From NCBI GenBank assembly GCA_029884035.1, contig JAOUIM010000230.1:1-6158 (forward strand): a stretch of DNA of 6,158 bases, given 5' to 3'. Source of the DNA: Aquincola sp. (GTDB taxonomy: Bacteria > Pseudomonadota > Gammaproteobacteria > Burkholderiales > Burkholderiaceae_C). Shown piece after piece: positions 1 to 6,158 of the stretch (positions within the stretch are counted from its first letter, which is position 1; every line of letters starts with the position of its first letter). The notes beneath the pieces were generated by a model. It did no database searches and was not told the DNA's origin. It saw only the letters and a list, made by a program, of their open reading frames with translations. Position numbers and translations under genes: made by a program.

Positions 1-1342
1 CCAGGTCGCCGGTGCGAAAGAAGCGCTTGCCGTCGAGCTCGAGAAAGGCCGCGCGCGTCGCCTCGGGCTGCTGCCAGTAGCCGTCGAAGACCATCGGCCC
101 GGCGGTGACGATCTCGCCGGTTTCGCCCGCCCCCAGCTCGCGCCCCGTCTCGGGGTCGACGATGCGTGAATCGGCGCCGATGTAGGGGATGCCCAGGCAC
201 TGCTGCTTGGGCTTGTGCAGCGGGTTGCTGTGGCTCGGCGCAGCGGTCTCGGTCAGGCCATAGCCTTCGATGAAGACCAGGCCGAACTCTCGCACCAGTC
301 TCTCGGCCACCGCCTGCGGCATCGCGCTGCCACCGCCCGACAGCAGCTCGAGGCTCGCGAGGCGCTCGCGCGTGAGGTTCGGGCTCGCGAGCAGGTCGAT
401 CACCATCGTCGGGATGCAGGTCCAGCGCTGCACGCGATGGCGCTCGATCAGCTGCAGCGCGAGTTCGCGGTCCCAGCGGGGCATGAGGGCCAGCGTTCCG
501 GCCGCGGCCACCGACGCGCACACCGAGTAGACGAAGCCCGTGATGTGGAACATCGGCACTGCGGCCAGCGCCACCTGCCCCGCGGCAAGACCGCCGGCCC
601 ACAGCGCCGACGCGATGGTGTTGTGCGACAGGCTGGTGTGTCGGTGCATGCAGCCCTTGGGCCGCCCGGTCGTGCCCGAGGTGTAGGCGATCAGTGCAAG
701 CGACTGCACGTCGCACGTGGTCGGCCCGGGGCGCAGGCCCGCGACCAGTGCGGTGTGCCACACGTGCCACCCCGTGCCGGCGGGTGCGGCCGGCCACGCC
801 GCGTCGTGGTGAAAAAGGGCATGCAGCGCGGGGGACCCTGCGAGGTCAGGCGGCGGTGCCGGCATCGCATCGGCATAGCGCACGACGAGCACGTCGGCGG
901 GCCGCTTTGCCACATCGAGCGCATCGATCGCCTGCGCCATCACAGCCAGGCCGTCGCCCGCCGCCACGACGCCACGCACGCCGGCGTCGGACAGGCAATG
1001 GGCCAGCTCGTCGGCGCGCAGCATCGGGTTGACCAGCACCACCACCGCGTCGGCGCGCCACGCCGCATACACCGCAACCAGGAACTGCGGGCTGTTCTGC
1101 AGGTACAGTGCGATCCGGTCGCCGCGTGTAAGACCACGCGATTGCCACCAGCCCGCCAATGCCTCGGCCTGCCGATGCAGTTCGCCGTAGCTCATCTGCG
1201 CGCCGAAAAACAGCGTCGCGGGGATCTCGGGGTGGCGGCGCGCGACGACCTCGAGGTTGAAGCCGAGTGCGGTCACCGGCAGCTCGATCGTGCGCGGCAC
1301 GCGCGGCGGCCACACGGCATGGTGTGGCATCGGACGCGACAT
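1..1342 (-). CDS. AMP-forming acyl-CoA synthetase (class I adenylate-forming enzyme), C-terminus beyond the window
   Basis: This enzyme would activate a carboxylic acid, probably a fatty acid, with ATP to an acyl-adenylate and then pass it to coenzyme A in the cytoplasm. Translating the minus strand from ATG at 1342 gives 447 uninterrupted residues up to the left edge. The adenylation motifs appear in order: the phosphate loop YTSGTTGRPKG at residues 220-230, PMFH near 263-266, SGGGSAMP near 335-342, GYGLTET at 360-366, GETGEI near 406-411 and RTGD at 443-446. The hinge and the C-terminal subdomain with the catalytic lysine, roughly the last 100 residues of a family member of about 550, are cut off. 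The start lies 22 bp after the kinase stop, so the gene is probably cotranscribed with the kinase. An in-frame GTG at 1348 is an alternative start; neither has a strong Shine-Dalgarno sequence. Substrate chain length cannot be read from the sequence, and a CoA ligase for an aryl or other acid remains possible. Confidence 0.93.
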   Translation of the reverse strand, partial: MSRPMPHHAVWPPRVPRTIELPVTALGFNLEVVARRHPEIPATLFFGAQMSYGELHRQAEALAGWWQSRGLTRGDRIALYLQNSPQFLVAVYAAWRADAVVVLVNPMLRADELAHCLSDAGVRGVVAAGDGLAVMAQAIDALDVAKRPADVLVVRYADAMPAPPPDLAGSPALHALFHHDAAWPAAPAGTGWHVWHTALVAGLRPGPTTCDVQSLALIAYTSGTTGRPKGCMHRHTSLSHNTIASALWAGGLAAGQVALAAVPMFHITGFVYSVCASVAAAGTLALMPRWDRELALQLIERHRVQRWTCIPTMVIDLLASPNLTRERLASLELLSGGGSAMPQAVAERLVREFGLVFIEGYGLTETAAPSHSNPLHKPKQQCLGIPYIGADSRIVDPETGRELGAGETGEIVTAGPMVFDGYWQQPEATRAAFLELDGKRFFRTGDL

Positions 1343-1364
1343 CGTCACGGAGCGGCTCTGGCGC

Positions 1365-3104
1365 TCAGCGCTGGTGCCGCTGCGCCTCTTCCTGCTCGCG
1401 CATCTTCACGCACTCGGGATGCGTGCGCAGCGCGGCACTCTCGCACTCGCGCTTCATGCAGACCAGCTGCGACAGGAAGTTGCGGTCACCACAGCGCTCG
1501 CGCGGGCCCTGCATGGCGTCGACCACCGCAGCCAAGGGCCCGGACGCCGCCGTGCGGCCCCTCGCCTCCGCCGTCGTCACCGGTTCGCCGGGACGCAGCG
1601 ACACGCCGTCGCCCACGCTGCGCGGCGCGGCCGCGATCGGCTCGGTCGAACGCAACGGCGCCGCATCGGCCGGTGTGCTCGCCCCCGCACGCGGCACGCG
1701 CGGCGGCAGCACCGACAGGACCGTCTCGTTCGGTTCGATGCCCGGTCGCGGCGCGGCCAGCGCTTCGCTGGCAGGCGCCGACGCGGGTGTCGATGCCATG
1801 CCGGCTGCCAGCCCCGGCAGGACGCGGTCGACGTGCCCGCCTGCCCGCGCGAACCACCACCACGCCAGCACATTCAGCACGAGCAGCAGCGCCAGCACGA
1901 CGAGCGACTGCCGGCGCGTGAAGTGCAGCGCCGCCGCGGAAACAGGCGCGGACGAGGGCGCACGGTCCACCTCGGGCATCGCTGCCAGCGGCGCGGGTGC
2001 CGATGGCATCAGCACGGTTCGCTCGCCGCCGCCGGTCGCCGGCGGCACGTCGGCCCCAGCCGTGGGCAGGTCGCCCGGCCCGGTGAGGATGTCGATGTCC
2101 TTGTCGCGCAAGGCGAAGCCCGGCATCGTGCGGTCGCCCGCCTGCCGCACCGGCATCGCGATGCGGCCCTCGAGCACATCGCGCAGCATGTGCACGCTCT
2201 GCGGCCGGTCGGGCGGCTTCAGTGCGAGCATCCAGTCGATCGCCGCCAGGAAGCCCTGCGTGCAGTCCGGCGGTCGCAGGTCGGTCAGGCGCGGCTGGTC
2301 GTCGTGCAGCGCGCGCGACGCGGCCGGCACCGGTTCGAGGCCGGTGATCAGGAAGTAGATCGTGCCGCCGAGCGCATACAGGTCGGTCCAAGGCCCCTGA
2401 CGCATCGCGCTCTGGTCAGCGTACTGCTCGAGCGGCGCGAAATGCGGCTTCATGATCGAAGTCAGCGCCTTGTTGCCCTCGCCGATCACGCGCCGCGCTG
2501 CGCCGAAGTCCAGCAGCACAGGCAGTCCATCGTCGCCAAGCAGGATGTTGTCGGGCGCGATGTCGCGGTGGTACACGCCTTCCTTGTGCAGCACCTCGAG
2601 CGCCGACAGCAGCGCATCGAGCACGCGCCGGCAGGCGACCTCGCCCGGCGGCACGACCATGCCCGCGCGCACCTGGCGCAGCGTGCGGCCCTGATAACAA
2701 GGCATCACCATGTAGGCGGTGCCGTTGTCTTCCCAGAACCGGTACACCTTGACCAGCGACGGATGATCGAAGCGCGCGAGCATGCGTGCCTCGTTGATGA
2801 ACGAGCGCAGGCCGAGCGCGAACGTGTCGGCCATCGGCTGCGAACGCACCGACACCCTGAGGCCCTCGCCGCGATCGGCCAGCGTGCCGGGCATGTACTC
2901 CTTGAGCGCCACCTCGCGCTCGAGCGCGTGGTCCCAGGCCAGGTAGACGATGCCGAAGCCGCCACTGCCGAGCACACGGCGGATCTCGAACTCCGCCACG
3001 CGCGTGCCGGCGGCCAGCGCGACGACCGCGTCGCCGCCTTCGCCTTTCGAAGACAGCGGCGGTGCGGACTGGCCTTCAGGCGTTGGCGCGGCAGCCTCAG
3101 ACAT
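1365..3104 (-). CDS. Membrane-anchored serine/threonine protein kinase with cysteine-containing periplasmic tail
   Basis: This 579-residue protein has a cytoplasmic Hanks-type kinase domain at about residues 37-315. The glycine loop is GSGGFG (46-51), the ATP lysine is K68 in VALKEY, and the helix-C glutamate is probably E105. The catalytic loop is HRDIAPDN with D181 and N186, DFG is at 199-201, and an APE-like APLE is at 223-226. The usual catalytic-loop lysine of HRDLKPEN is replaced by alanine (A183). A proline/alanine-rich linker leads to one membrane segment at about 400-418, ending in a WWWF aromatic belt. A low-complexity stretch follows, then a compact C-terminal tail with four cysteines (C538, C549, C554, C565), presumably periplasmic. 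The ATG at 3104 is fixed by an in-frame stop 12 nt upstream (3114-3116). The gene precedes the acyl-CoA synthetase by 22 bp. Substrates are unknown; the domain layout resembles PknB-type receptor kinases, but no PASTA repeats are present. Confidence 0.93.
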   Translation of the reverse strand: MSEAAAPTPEGQSAPPLSSKGEGGDAVVALAAGTRVAEFEIRRVLGSGGFGIVYLAWDHALEREVALKEYMPGTLADRGEGLRVSVRSQPMADTFALGLRSFINEARMLARFDHPSLVKVYRFWEDNGTAYMVMPCYQGRTLRQVRAGMVVPPGEVACRRVLDALLSALEVLHKEGVYHRDIAPDNILLGDDGLPVLLDFGAARRVIGEGNKALTSIMKPHFAPLEQYADQSAMRQGPWTDLYALGGTIYFLITGLEPVPAASRALHDDQPRLTDLRPPDCTQGFLAAIDWMLALKPPDRPQSVHMLRDVLEGRIAMPVRQAGDRTMPGFALRDKDIDILTGPGDLPTAGADVPPATGGGERTVLMPSAPAPLAAMPEVDRAPSSAPVSAAALHFTRRQSLVVLALLLVLNVLAWWWFARAGGHVDRVLPGLAAGMASTPASAPASEALAAPRPGIEPNETVLSVLPPRVPRAGASTPADAAPLRSTEPIAAAPRSVGDGVSLRPGEPVTTAEARGRTAASGPLAAVVDAMQGPRERCGDRNFLSQLVCMKRECESAALRTHPECVKMREQEEAQRHQR

Positions 3105-3254
3105 CCAGCCAGCTTAGCAGGGGCCGGTGCGCGTCGGGCCTTCGCCATGGGGGCGCGGCGTGACCGATCTGCCATACCGCCCGGGCGAATGGCGCTTGGC
3201 CGGTGGCATGATGACGGGCCGTCCTGCGGACGCAGGACTCGATCCCGACTTGAC
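3105..3254. other. Divergent intergenic region between the kinase and the exported protein
   Basis: These 150 bp must hold the promoters of two divergent transcription units. I find no convincing sigma-70 -35/-10 pair on either strand. A perfect 7-bp inverted repeat at 3221-3238, listed separately, is the only clear structure. No small gene with a ribosome binding site is visible. Confidence 0.6.
3221..3238. repeat. Perfect inverted repeat (GTCCTGC / GCAGGAC) upstream of the exported protein gene
   Basis: The arms GTCCTGC (3221-3227) and GCAGGAC (3232-3238) flank the four bases GGAC, and a further G-C pair is possible inside. The element ends 16 nt before the ATG at 3255 and no T-run follows, so it is not an intrinsic terminator. 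It could be an operator or a hairpin in the 5' leader. The role is not known. Confidence 0.5.
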
Positions 3255-3782
3255 ATGAGTTCCACATTCGTGCGCCACCGCCGAGACCTGCTCGCGGCTC
3301 CCCTTCTATTGATGTGGTTGCCTGCTGCCACCGCGCAGGGCAAACCGGCAGCGACGGTCGTGCTGGCGGTCAGCGCCCGTGCGCAGGCGGGGGACAAAGC
3401 GCCGCGTCGCACCGACTTCGAACCTGGGCAGCTCGAACGCCTGCCGCAGCACACGATCCGCACCACCACGCCCTGGTACAGCGGCGCGCACGAGTTCTCG
3501 GGCCCGCTGCTGCGCGACGTGCTCGACGCCGCCGGGGTGCCTGCGCGCGCCGAAGGCACGGCGCGGTGCACCGCACTGAACGATTACCGGGTCGACCTGC
3601 CGCTCGACGATGCACGGCGCTTCGACGTCGTCGTCGCGCGCCTGCTCGATGGCAAGCCGATGAGCGTGCGCGAGAAGGGCCCGTTGTTCATCATGTATCC
3701 GTTCGACGAGCGCCCCGAGCTGCGCACCAGCGTGTACTTCAGCCGCTGCATCTGGCAGCTCAAGGCGATCGAGGTCGTGTGA
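3255..3782 (+). CDS. Small exported protein with sulfite-oxidase/molybdopterin-binding-like fold
   Basis: This 175-residue protein starts with a signal peptide: basic residues RHRR (7-10), a hydrophobic core (12-25) and a likely cleavage site ATA|Q after residue 27. The mature part resembles the short domain annotated as oxidoreductase molybdopterin-binding. It has a PWYSGAHEFSGPLLRDVLDAAGV-type stretch near residues 73-95, an ALNDYRVDLPL segment at 107-117, and a C-terminal block with GP at 132-133 and IWQLKAIEV at 166-174. At about 150 mature residues it is shorter than catalytic members such as MsrP/YedY, and I see no clear cofactor-ligating cysteine motif; C104 and C165 are the only cysteines. 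It is therefore more likely a binding or sensory protein than an enzyme. The ATG at 3255 is chosen because it places the signal peptide at the N-terminus; the frame stays open far upstream only as an antisense shadow of the kinase. The stop overlaps the histidine kinase start by four bases, which suggests joint translation and function. RR followed by LL could also be a weak Tat signal. Confidence 0.85.
   Translation: MSSTFVRHRRDLLAAPLLLMWLPAATAQGKPAATVVLAVSARAQAGDKAPRRTDFEPGQLERLPQHTIRTTTPWYSGAHEFSGPLLRDVLDAAGVPARAEGTARCTALNDYRVDLPLDDARRFDVVVARLLDGKPMSVREKGPLFIMYPFDERPELRTSVYFSRCIWQLKAIEVV
3771..3775 (+). promoter_or_regulatory. Ribosome binding site for the histidine kinase GTG start
   Basis: GAGGT lies inside the end of the upstream gene and is followed 3 nt later by GTG at 3779. 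That GTG overlaps the TGA of the upstream gene as GTGA. The later in-frame ATG at 3800 has no comparable Shine-Dalgarno sequence, so this element favours the GTG and translational coupling. Confidence 0.65.
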
Positions 3783-5632
3783 CGAGCGGGCCGACCGCGA
3801 TGCGGGGGTGGGCGCCGCGCGGCAGGTTGCTGCTGACCGTGGTTGTCGGGCTGCTGCTGGCTGCCGCCCTCGCCGCGGTGGCGTGGGTGCAGGTGCGGCA
3901 GCACAAGTTGCTCGATGCGACGGTGGGCTATCAGGATGACTATCTTCAGATCAGCCTGAACCAGTTGCAGAGCGAATACCTGCGCCTGCGCCTGGCGCTG
4001 GACGCCGCAGCGGCCGCGCCCGAAGCGCAGCACGAGGCGGTCCAGATGCGCTACGACATCTTCGTCAGCCGGATCGACCTGCTGAGCTCCGGCCGGCTTG
4101 GCCGCGTCGTGCCCGATCGCGAGGACCTCGCGCCCATCGTCGCCCAGCTGGAAGCCTTCGTCGAACAGGCCGACACCCTGCTTGGCCCGCGGGCCGCGGC
4201 CGCCTTCGATGCGGCCGCGATCGATCGCCTGCGTGCATCGCTGGCCCCGCTCGATGCACCGATCCAGGAACTCGTGCTCAGCGCCTCGCACTACGTCTCG
4301 GCCCAGGTGGCTCAACGCTACGAGGCGGTGGCGACCCAGGGCCGCATCGGCGTGACCTTGACCGCGCTGCTGGCGGCCTCGTCGGTCGGCTTTGCACTCT
4401 TCGCCTTCCAGATGCTGCGCCTGGAGGAGCGGCGCGCGCGCGACCTCGAGACACTGGCCGCAGACCTGCGAAAGGCGCAGCGCGCCGCCGAGAGCGCCAG
4501 CCAGGCCAAGAGCGCGTTCCTGGCGAACATGAGCCACGAGATCCGCACGCCGTTCCAGGGCCTGCTGGGCATGCTGCAGGTGCTCGACAGCGAGCGCCTC
4601 GAGCCGGCCCAGCGGCGGCAGCTCGACACTGCGCGCCGCTCCGCGCAGCACCTGCTGGCGGTCCTCAACGACGTGCTGGACATGTCGCGCCTCGAAGCGG
4701 GCACGTTGGCCCTGACGCCCGCGCCGGTGGACCTGCGCCAGGTGTTCGCCGAGGTGCGCGCCTTGATGGGCGGGTCGGCCGGCGAAAAGGGCCTCGTGCT
4801 CGAGACGGATGTCGACGCCGCGATACCCGCGCAGTTGTGGCTCGATGGCACGCGCGTGCGGCAGATCCTATTCAACCTCGTGTCCAACGCGATCAAGTTC
4901 ACCGAGCGTGGCGCGGTCACGGTCGAGGCGCGCCAACGCGCCGGCGCGCTCGTCCTGTCGGTCGCCGACACCGGGATCGGGATCGACGATCGCACGCGTG
5001 CGCGGCTGTTCCAGCGCTTCAGCCAGGGCGACGATTCCACCGCGCGCCGCCATGGCGGCACCGGCCTGGGGCTGGAGATCTCGCGCAGCCTGGCCCGCCT
5101 GATGGGCGGCGACGTCACGGTCGACAGCGAGCCGGGCCGCGGCAGCCGCTTCGAGGTGCGGCTGCCGCTGACGCCGGTCCAGGTGCCGGCGGCAACCGCG
5201 CCCGCGGCCGCAACGGAGGCGCAGGCGCCGCCGGCCGCAACGCGCGCGTTGAGCCTGCTCGCGGCCGATGACAACGAGGTCAATCGCGAGGTGCTCGCGG
5301 CGATGATCGAAATGCTCGGCCACCGCGTGACCTTCGCCGCCAACGGCGTGGAGGCGGTTCAGGCCGCCGGTGCCCAGCGGTTCGACCTGGTGCTGATGGA
5401 TCTGCACATGCCCGAGATGGACGGCATCGACGCCGCGCGGGCGATCCGCGCCCTGGCCGGCGACATCGCTCGCGTGCCCATCGTCGCGCTCACCGCCGAC
5501 GCGTTCGCCGACACGCGTGCGCGTTGCGAGGCAGCGGGGATGGACGAGTTCCTGAGCAAGCCGGTGGGCCTGCCGGAGCTGACCGCGCTGCTGTCACGCT
5601 TCGCGGCCGCGCGCGTCGTGCGTACAGCTTGA
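3779..5632 (+). CDS. Hybrid sensor histidine kinase with C-terminal receiver domain
   Basis: This 617-residue inner-membrane sensor autophosphorylates on histidine and can pass the phosphate to its own receiver. Membrane segments at about residues 17-37 and 189-211 bracket a mostly helical periplasmic region of about 150 residues. A coiled linker (213-245) leads to the HisKA domain with MSHEIRTP and phosphoacceptor H253. The HATPase domain has N-box N370, G1 box DTGIGI (397-402), F-box FQRF (411-414) and G2 box GGTGLGL (426-432). After an Ala/Pro linker (about 466-489), the receiver has acidic residues D497 and D498, phosphoacceptor D541 in MDLHMPEMDG, T572 and K594. All catalytic residues are present. 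There is no PAS, HAMP or Hpt domain, so output needs a partner in trans, as in the BarA/ArcB type of relay. The GTG start overlaps the preceding stop and has a Shine-Dalgarno sequence; ATG at 3800 is the alternative. The exported protein before it is a candidate signal partner. The signal and the regulon are unknown. Confidence 0.95.
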   Translation: MTSGPTAMRGWAPRGRLLLTVVVGLLLAAALAAVAWVQVRQHKLLDATVGYQDDYLQISLNQLQSEYLRLRLALDAAAAAPEAQHEAVQMRYDIFVSRIDLLSSGRLGRVVPDREDLAPIVAQLEAFVEQADTLLGPRAAAAFDAAAIDRLRASLAPLDAPIQELVLSASHYVSAQVAQRYEAVATQGRIGVTLTALLAASSVGFALFAFQMLRLEERRARDLETLAADLRKAQRAAESASQAKSAFLANMSHEIRTPFQGLLGMLQVLDSERLEPAQRRQLDTARRSAQHLLAVLNDVLDMSRLEAGTLALTPAPVDLRQVFAEVRALMGGSAGEKGLVLETDVDAAIPAQLWLDGTRVRQILFNLVSNAIKFTERGAVTVEARQRAGALVLSVADTGIGIDDRTRARLFQRFSQGDDSTARRHGGTGLGLEISRSLARLMGGDVTVDSEPGRGSRFEVRLPLTPVQVPAATAPAAATEAQAPPAATRALSLLAADDNEVNREVLAAMIEMLGHRVTFAANGVEAVQAAGAQRFDLVLMDLHMPEMDGIDAARAIRALAGDIARVPIVALTADAFADTRARCEAAGMDEFLSKPVGLPELTALLSRFAAARVVRTA

Positions 5633-5675
5633 TCGGGCGCTGATCCGCGGTCCAAGCGCGGTCGCGCTGCCCGCA

Positions 5676-5691
5676 TGCGCAATTGTGCGCA
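5676..5691. repeat. Dyad TGCGCA-ATTG-TGCGCA
   Basis: Two copies of the self-complementary hexamer TGCGCA flank ATTG, so the element is both an inverted and a direct repeat. It lies 44 bp after the kinase stop and about 12 bp upstream of the putative sigma-28 -35 element. No T-run follows on the plus strand, which argues against a standard terminator. It could be a protein binding site. Confidence 0.5.
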
Positions 5692-5702
5692 CAAAAGACA
5701 CC

Positions 5703-5730
5703 TCAAGTCCGCGCGGCCGGCATCCGAAAA
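5703..5730 (+). promoter_or_regulatory. Putative sigma-28 (FliA) promoter of flagellin
   Basis: The -35-like TCAAGTCC (5703-5710) and -10-like TCCGAAAA (5723-5730) are separated by 12 nt. The Escherichia coli consensus is TAAAGTTT, 11 nt, GCCGATAA; the -10 matches six of eight bases. Flagellin genes are classic sigma-28 targets, and transcription from here would give a leader of roughly 90 nt. The spacing is one base longer than the consensus, so the call is likely but not certain. Confidence 0.6.
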
Positions 5731-5775
5731 CCGGCTCACGGCCCCAACCACTTCGATGACGGGGACGGAACCCGA

Positions 5776-5791
5776 CCGGCCAACCGGCCGG
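5776..5791 (+). repeat. GC-rich hairpin in the flagellin leader
   Basis: CCGGCC (5776-5781) and GGCCGG (5786-5791) pair perfectly around an AACC loop. The hairpin sits between the putative promoter and the ribosome binding site, 34 nt before the start codon. It is too far from the Shine-Dalgarno sequence to block it directly and has no T-run. It could stabilise the mRNA or present the GGA at its 3' foot. Confidence 0.5.
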
Positions 5792-5813
5792 ATCAGGACT
5801 CAACACCGTTAGC

Positions 5814-5818
5814 AGGAG
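5814..5818 (+). promoter_or_regulatory. Strong ribosome binding site of flagellin
   Basis: AGGAG is spaced 7 nt before ATG at 5826. The second in-frame ATG at 5832 would be 13 nt away, so the Shine-Dalgarno sequence selects the first. Confidence 0.85.
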
Positions 5819-5825
5819 TGCAATC

Positions 5826-6158
5826 ATGCCCATGACCATCAACACCAACCTCGTTTCGCTGAACGCGCAACGCAACCTGTCCACCTCGCAGTCGTCGCTG
5901 GCGACCTCGATGCAGCGCCTGTCCTCGGGCCTGCGTGTCAACAGCGCCAAGGACGACGCGGCCGGCCTCGCGATCTCCGAGCGCATGGGCGCCCAGGTTC
6001 GCGGCATGAACGTCGCGATCCGCAACGCCAACGACGCGATCTCGCTGTCGCAGACCGCTGAAGGCGCGCTCGGCAAGGTCGGCGACATGCTGCAGCGCAT
6101 GCGCGAACTCGCGGTGCAGTCGGCCAACGCGACCAACGGCGCCAGCGACCGCGCCAAC
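5826..6158 (+). CDS. fliC: Flagellin, N-terminal 111 residues (3' end beyond the window)
   Basis: Flagellin is exported by the flagellar type III apparatus and polymerises into the filament. The visible part is the conserved N-terminal D0/D1 region. INTNLVSLNAQRNL occupies residues 5-18 and QRLSSGLRVNSAKDDAAGLAIS occupies 30-51. RNANDAISLSQTAEGAL occupies 66-82 and MLQRMRELAVQSAN occupies 88-101. The QRMRELAVQ block (90-98) corresponds to the D1 stretch that, in Salmonella and other beta/gamma-proteobacterial flagellins, is contacted by Toll-like receptor 5. As is usual for flagellins, there is no cleavable signal peptide and no cysteine. The variable middle and the C-terminal D0 helix are not in the window. 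Expression fits the sigma-28-like promoter and strong Shine-Dalgarno sequence upstream. The symbol fliC is used as the generic flagellin name; the genome may have several copies (flaA or flaB would be equivalent). Confidence 0.97.
   Translation, partial: MPMTINTNLVSLNAQRNLSTSQSSLATSMQRLSSGLRVNSAKDDAAGLAISERMGAQVRGMNVAIRNANDAISLSQTAEGALGKVGDMLQRMRELAVQSANATNGASDRAN

Larger units (their letters stand above)
5633..5825 (+). other. Intergenic region and flagellin leader
   Basis: These 193 bp separate the histidine kinase from flagellin. They contain two short dyads, a sigma-28-like promoter and the flagellin ribosome binding site, each listed separately. The heptamer CGCGGTC also occurs twice, at 5646 and 5657, exactly 11 bp apart. 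No T-rich intrinsic terminator follows the kinase gene, so some read-through into flagellin, or factor-dependent termination, is possible. Confidence 0.6.

Noticed and set aside
1..1342. Frameshift in the acyl-CoA synthetase
   Set aside because: I checked the frame at the start, phosphate loop, middle, GYGLTET and TGD motifs, and all are in the same frame without a stop.
215..1921. Plus-strand open frame of 568 codons
   Set aside because: It is antisense to the acyl-CoA synthetase and the kinase, both with clear motifs. The translation is Arg/Ala/His-rich and shows no domain.
1257..3254. Very long plus-strand open frame upstream of, and continuous with, the small exported protein
   Set aside because: It runs antisense to the acyl-CoA synthetase start and the whole kinase gene. 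Its product is Arg/His-rich without recognisable domains. It is a typical GC-rich shadow; only the part from 3255 is a real gene.
3250..3255. Perfect TTGACA -35 hexamer
   Set aside because: It overlaps the ATG of the exported protein, and no -10 element is seen about 17 nt downstream. A start from there would leave the signal peptide untranslated.
5676..5697. Intrinsic terminator of the histidine kinase gene
   Set aside because: The 6-bp hairpin is followed by CAAAAG rather than a T-run, so it does not fit a standard intrinsic terminator on the plus strand.
3584..5751. Several minus-strand open frames of 130 to 355 codons opposite the histidine kinase
   Set aside because: They lie opposite a gene with all kinase motifs intact and have shadow-like composition. 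No ribosome binding site or domain supports them.
5594..6157. Minus-strand open frame of 187 codons opposite flagellin
   Set aside because: It covers the flagellin start, its leader and the end of the kinase gene. The plus-strand flagellin reading is unmistakable.

Overview
The window is GC-rich throughout (estimated by eye near 70%). It holds five protein-coding genes, two of them cut by the window edges. I see no rRNA, tRNA, CRISPR array or insertion sequence. Codon bias, the sulfite-oxidase-fold/histidine-kinase pair, the bacterial Ser/Thr kinase with a cysteine-bearing periplasmic tail, and a putative sigma-28 flagellin promoter with a CTCAAGT-type -35 all suggest a motile betaproteobacterium. 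The order Burkholderiales is likely, perhaps the Leptothrix/Rubrivivax/Ideonella neighbourhood. This taxonomic call is an inference.

Left part, minus strand (3104 down to 1): a membrane-anchored serine/threonine protein kinase (1365-3104) is followed after 22 bp by an AMP-forming acyl-CoA synthetase whose C-terminal end lies beyond the left edge. The two read as one transcription unit. A 150-bp divergent intergenic region (3105-3254) separates them from the right part.

Middle part, plus strand (3255-5632): a small exported protein with a sulfite-oxidase/molybdopterin-binding-like fold overlaps by four bases (GTGA) with a hybrid sensor histidine kinase. The kinase has two membrane segments, a periplasmic sensor region of about 150 residues, HisKA and HATPase domains, and a C-terminal receiver. 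The tight coupling suggests that the exported protein is a periplasmic accessory or ligand-binding partner of the kinase. No separate response regulator or Hpt protein is present in the window.

Right part, plus strand (5633-6158): a 193-bp intergenic region carries two dyads, a plausible sigma-28 promoter and a strong ribosome binding site. It leads into the first 111 codons of a flagellin gene. The window therefore combines two signalling systems (Ser/Thr phosphorylation and a His-Asp phosphorelay) next to a motility gene. Any functional link between them is only suggested by position.
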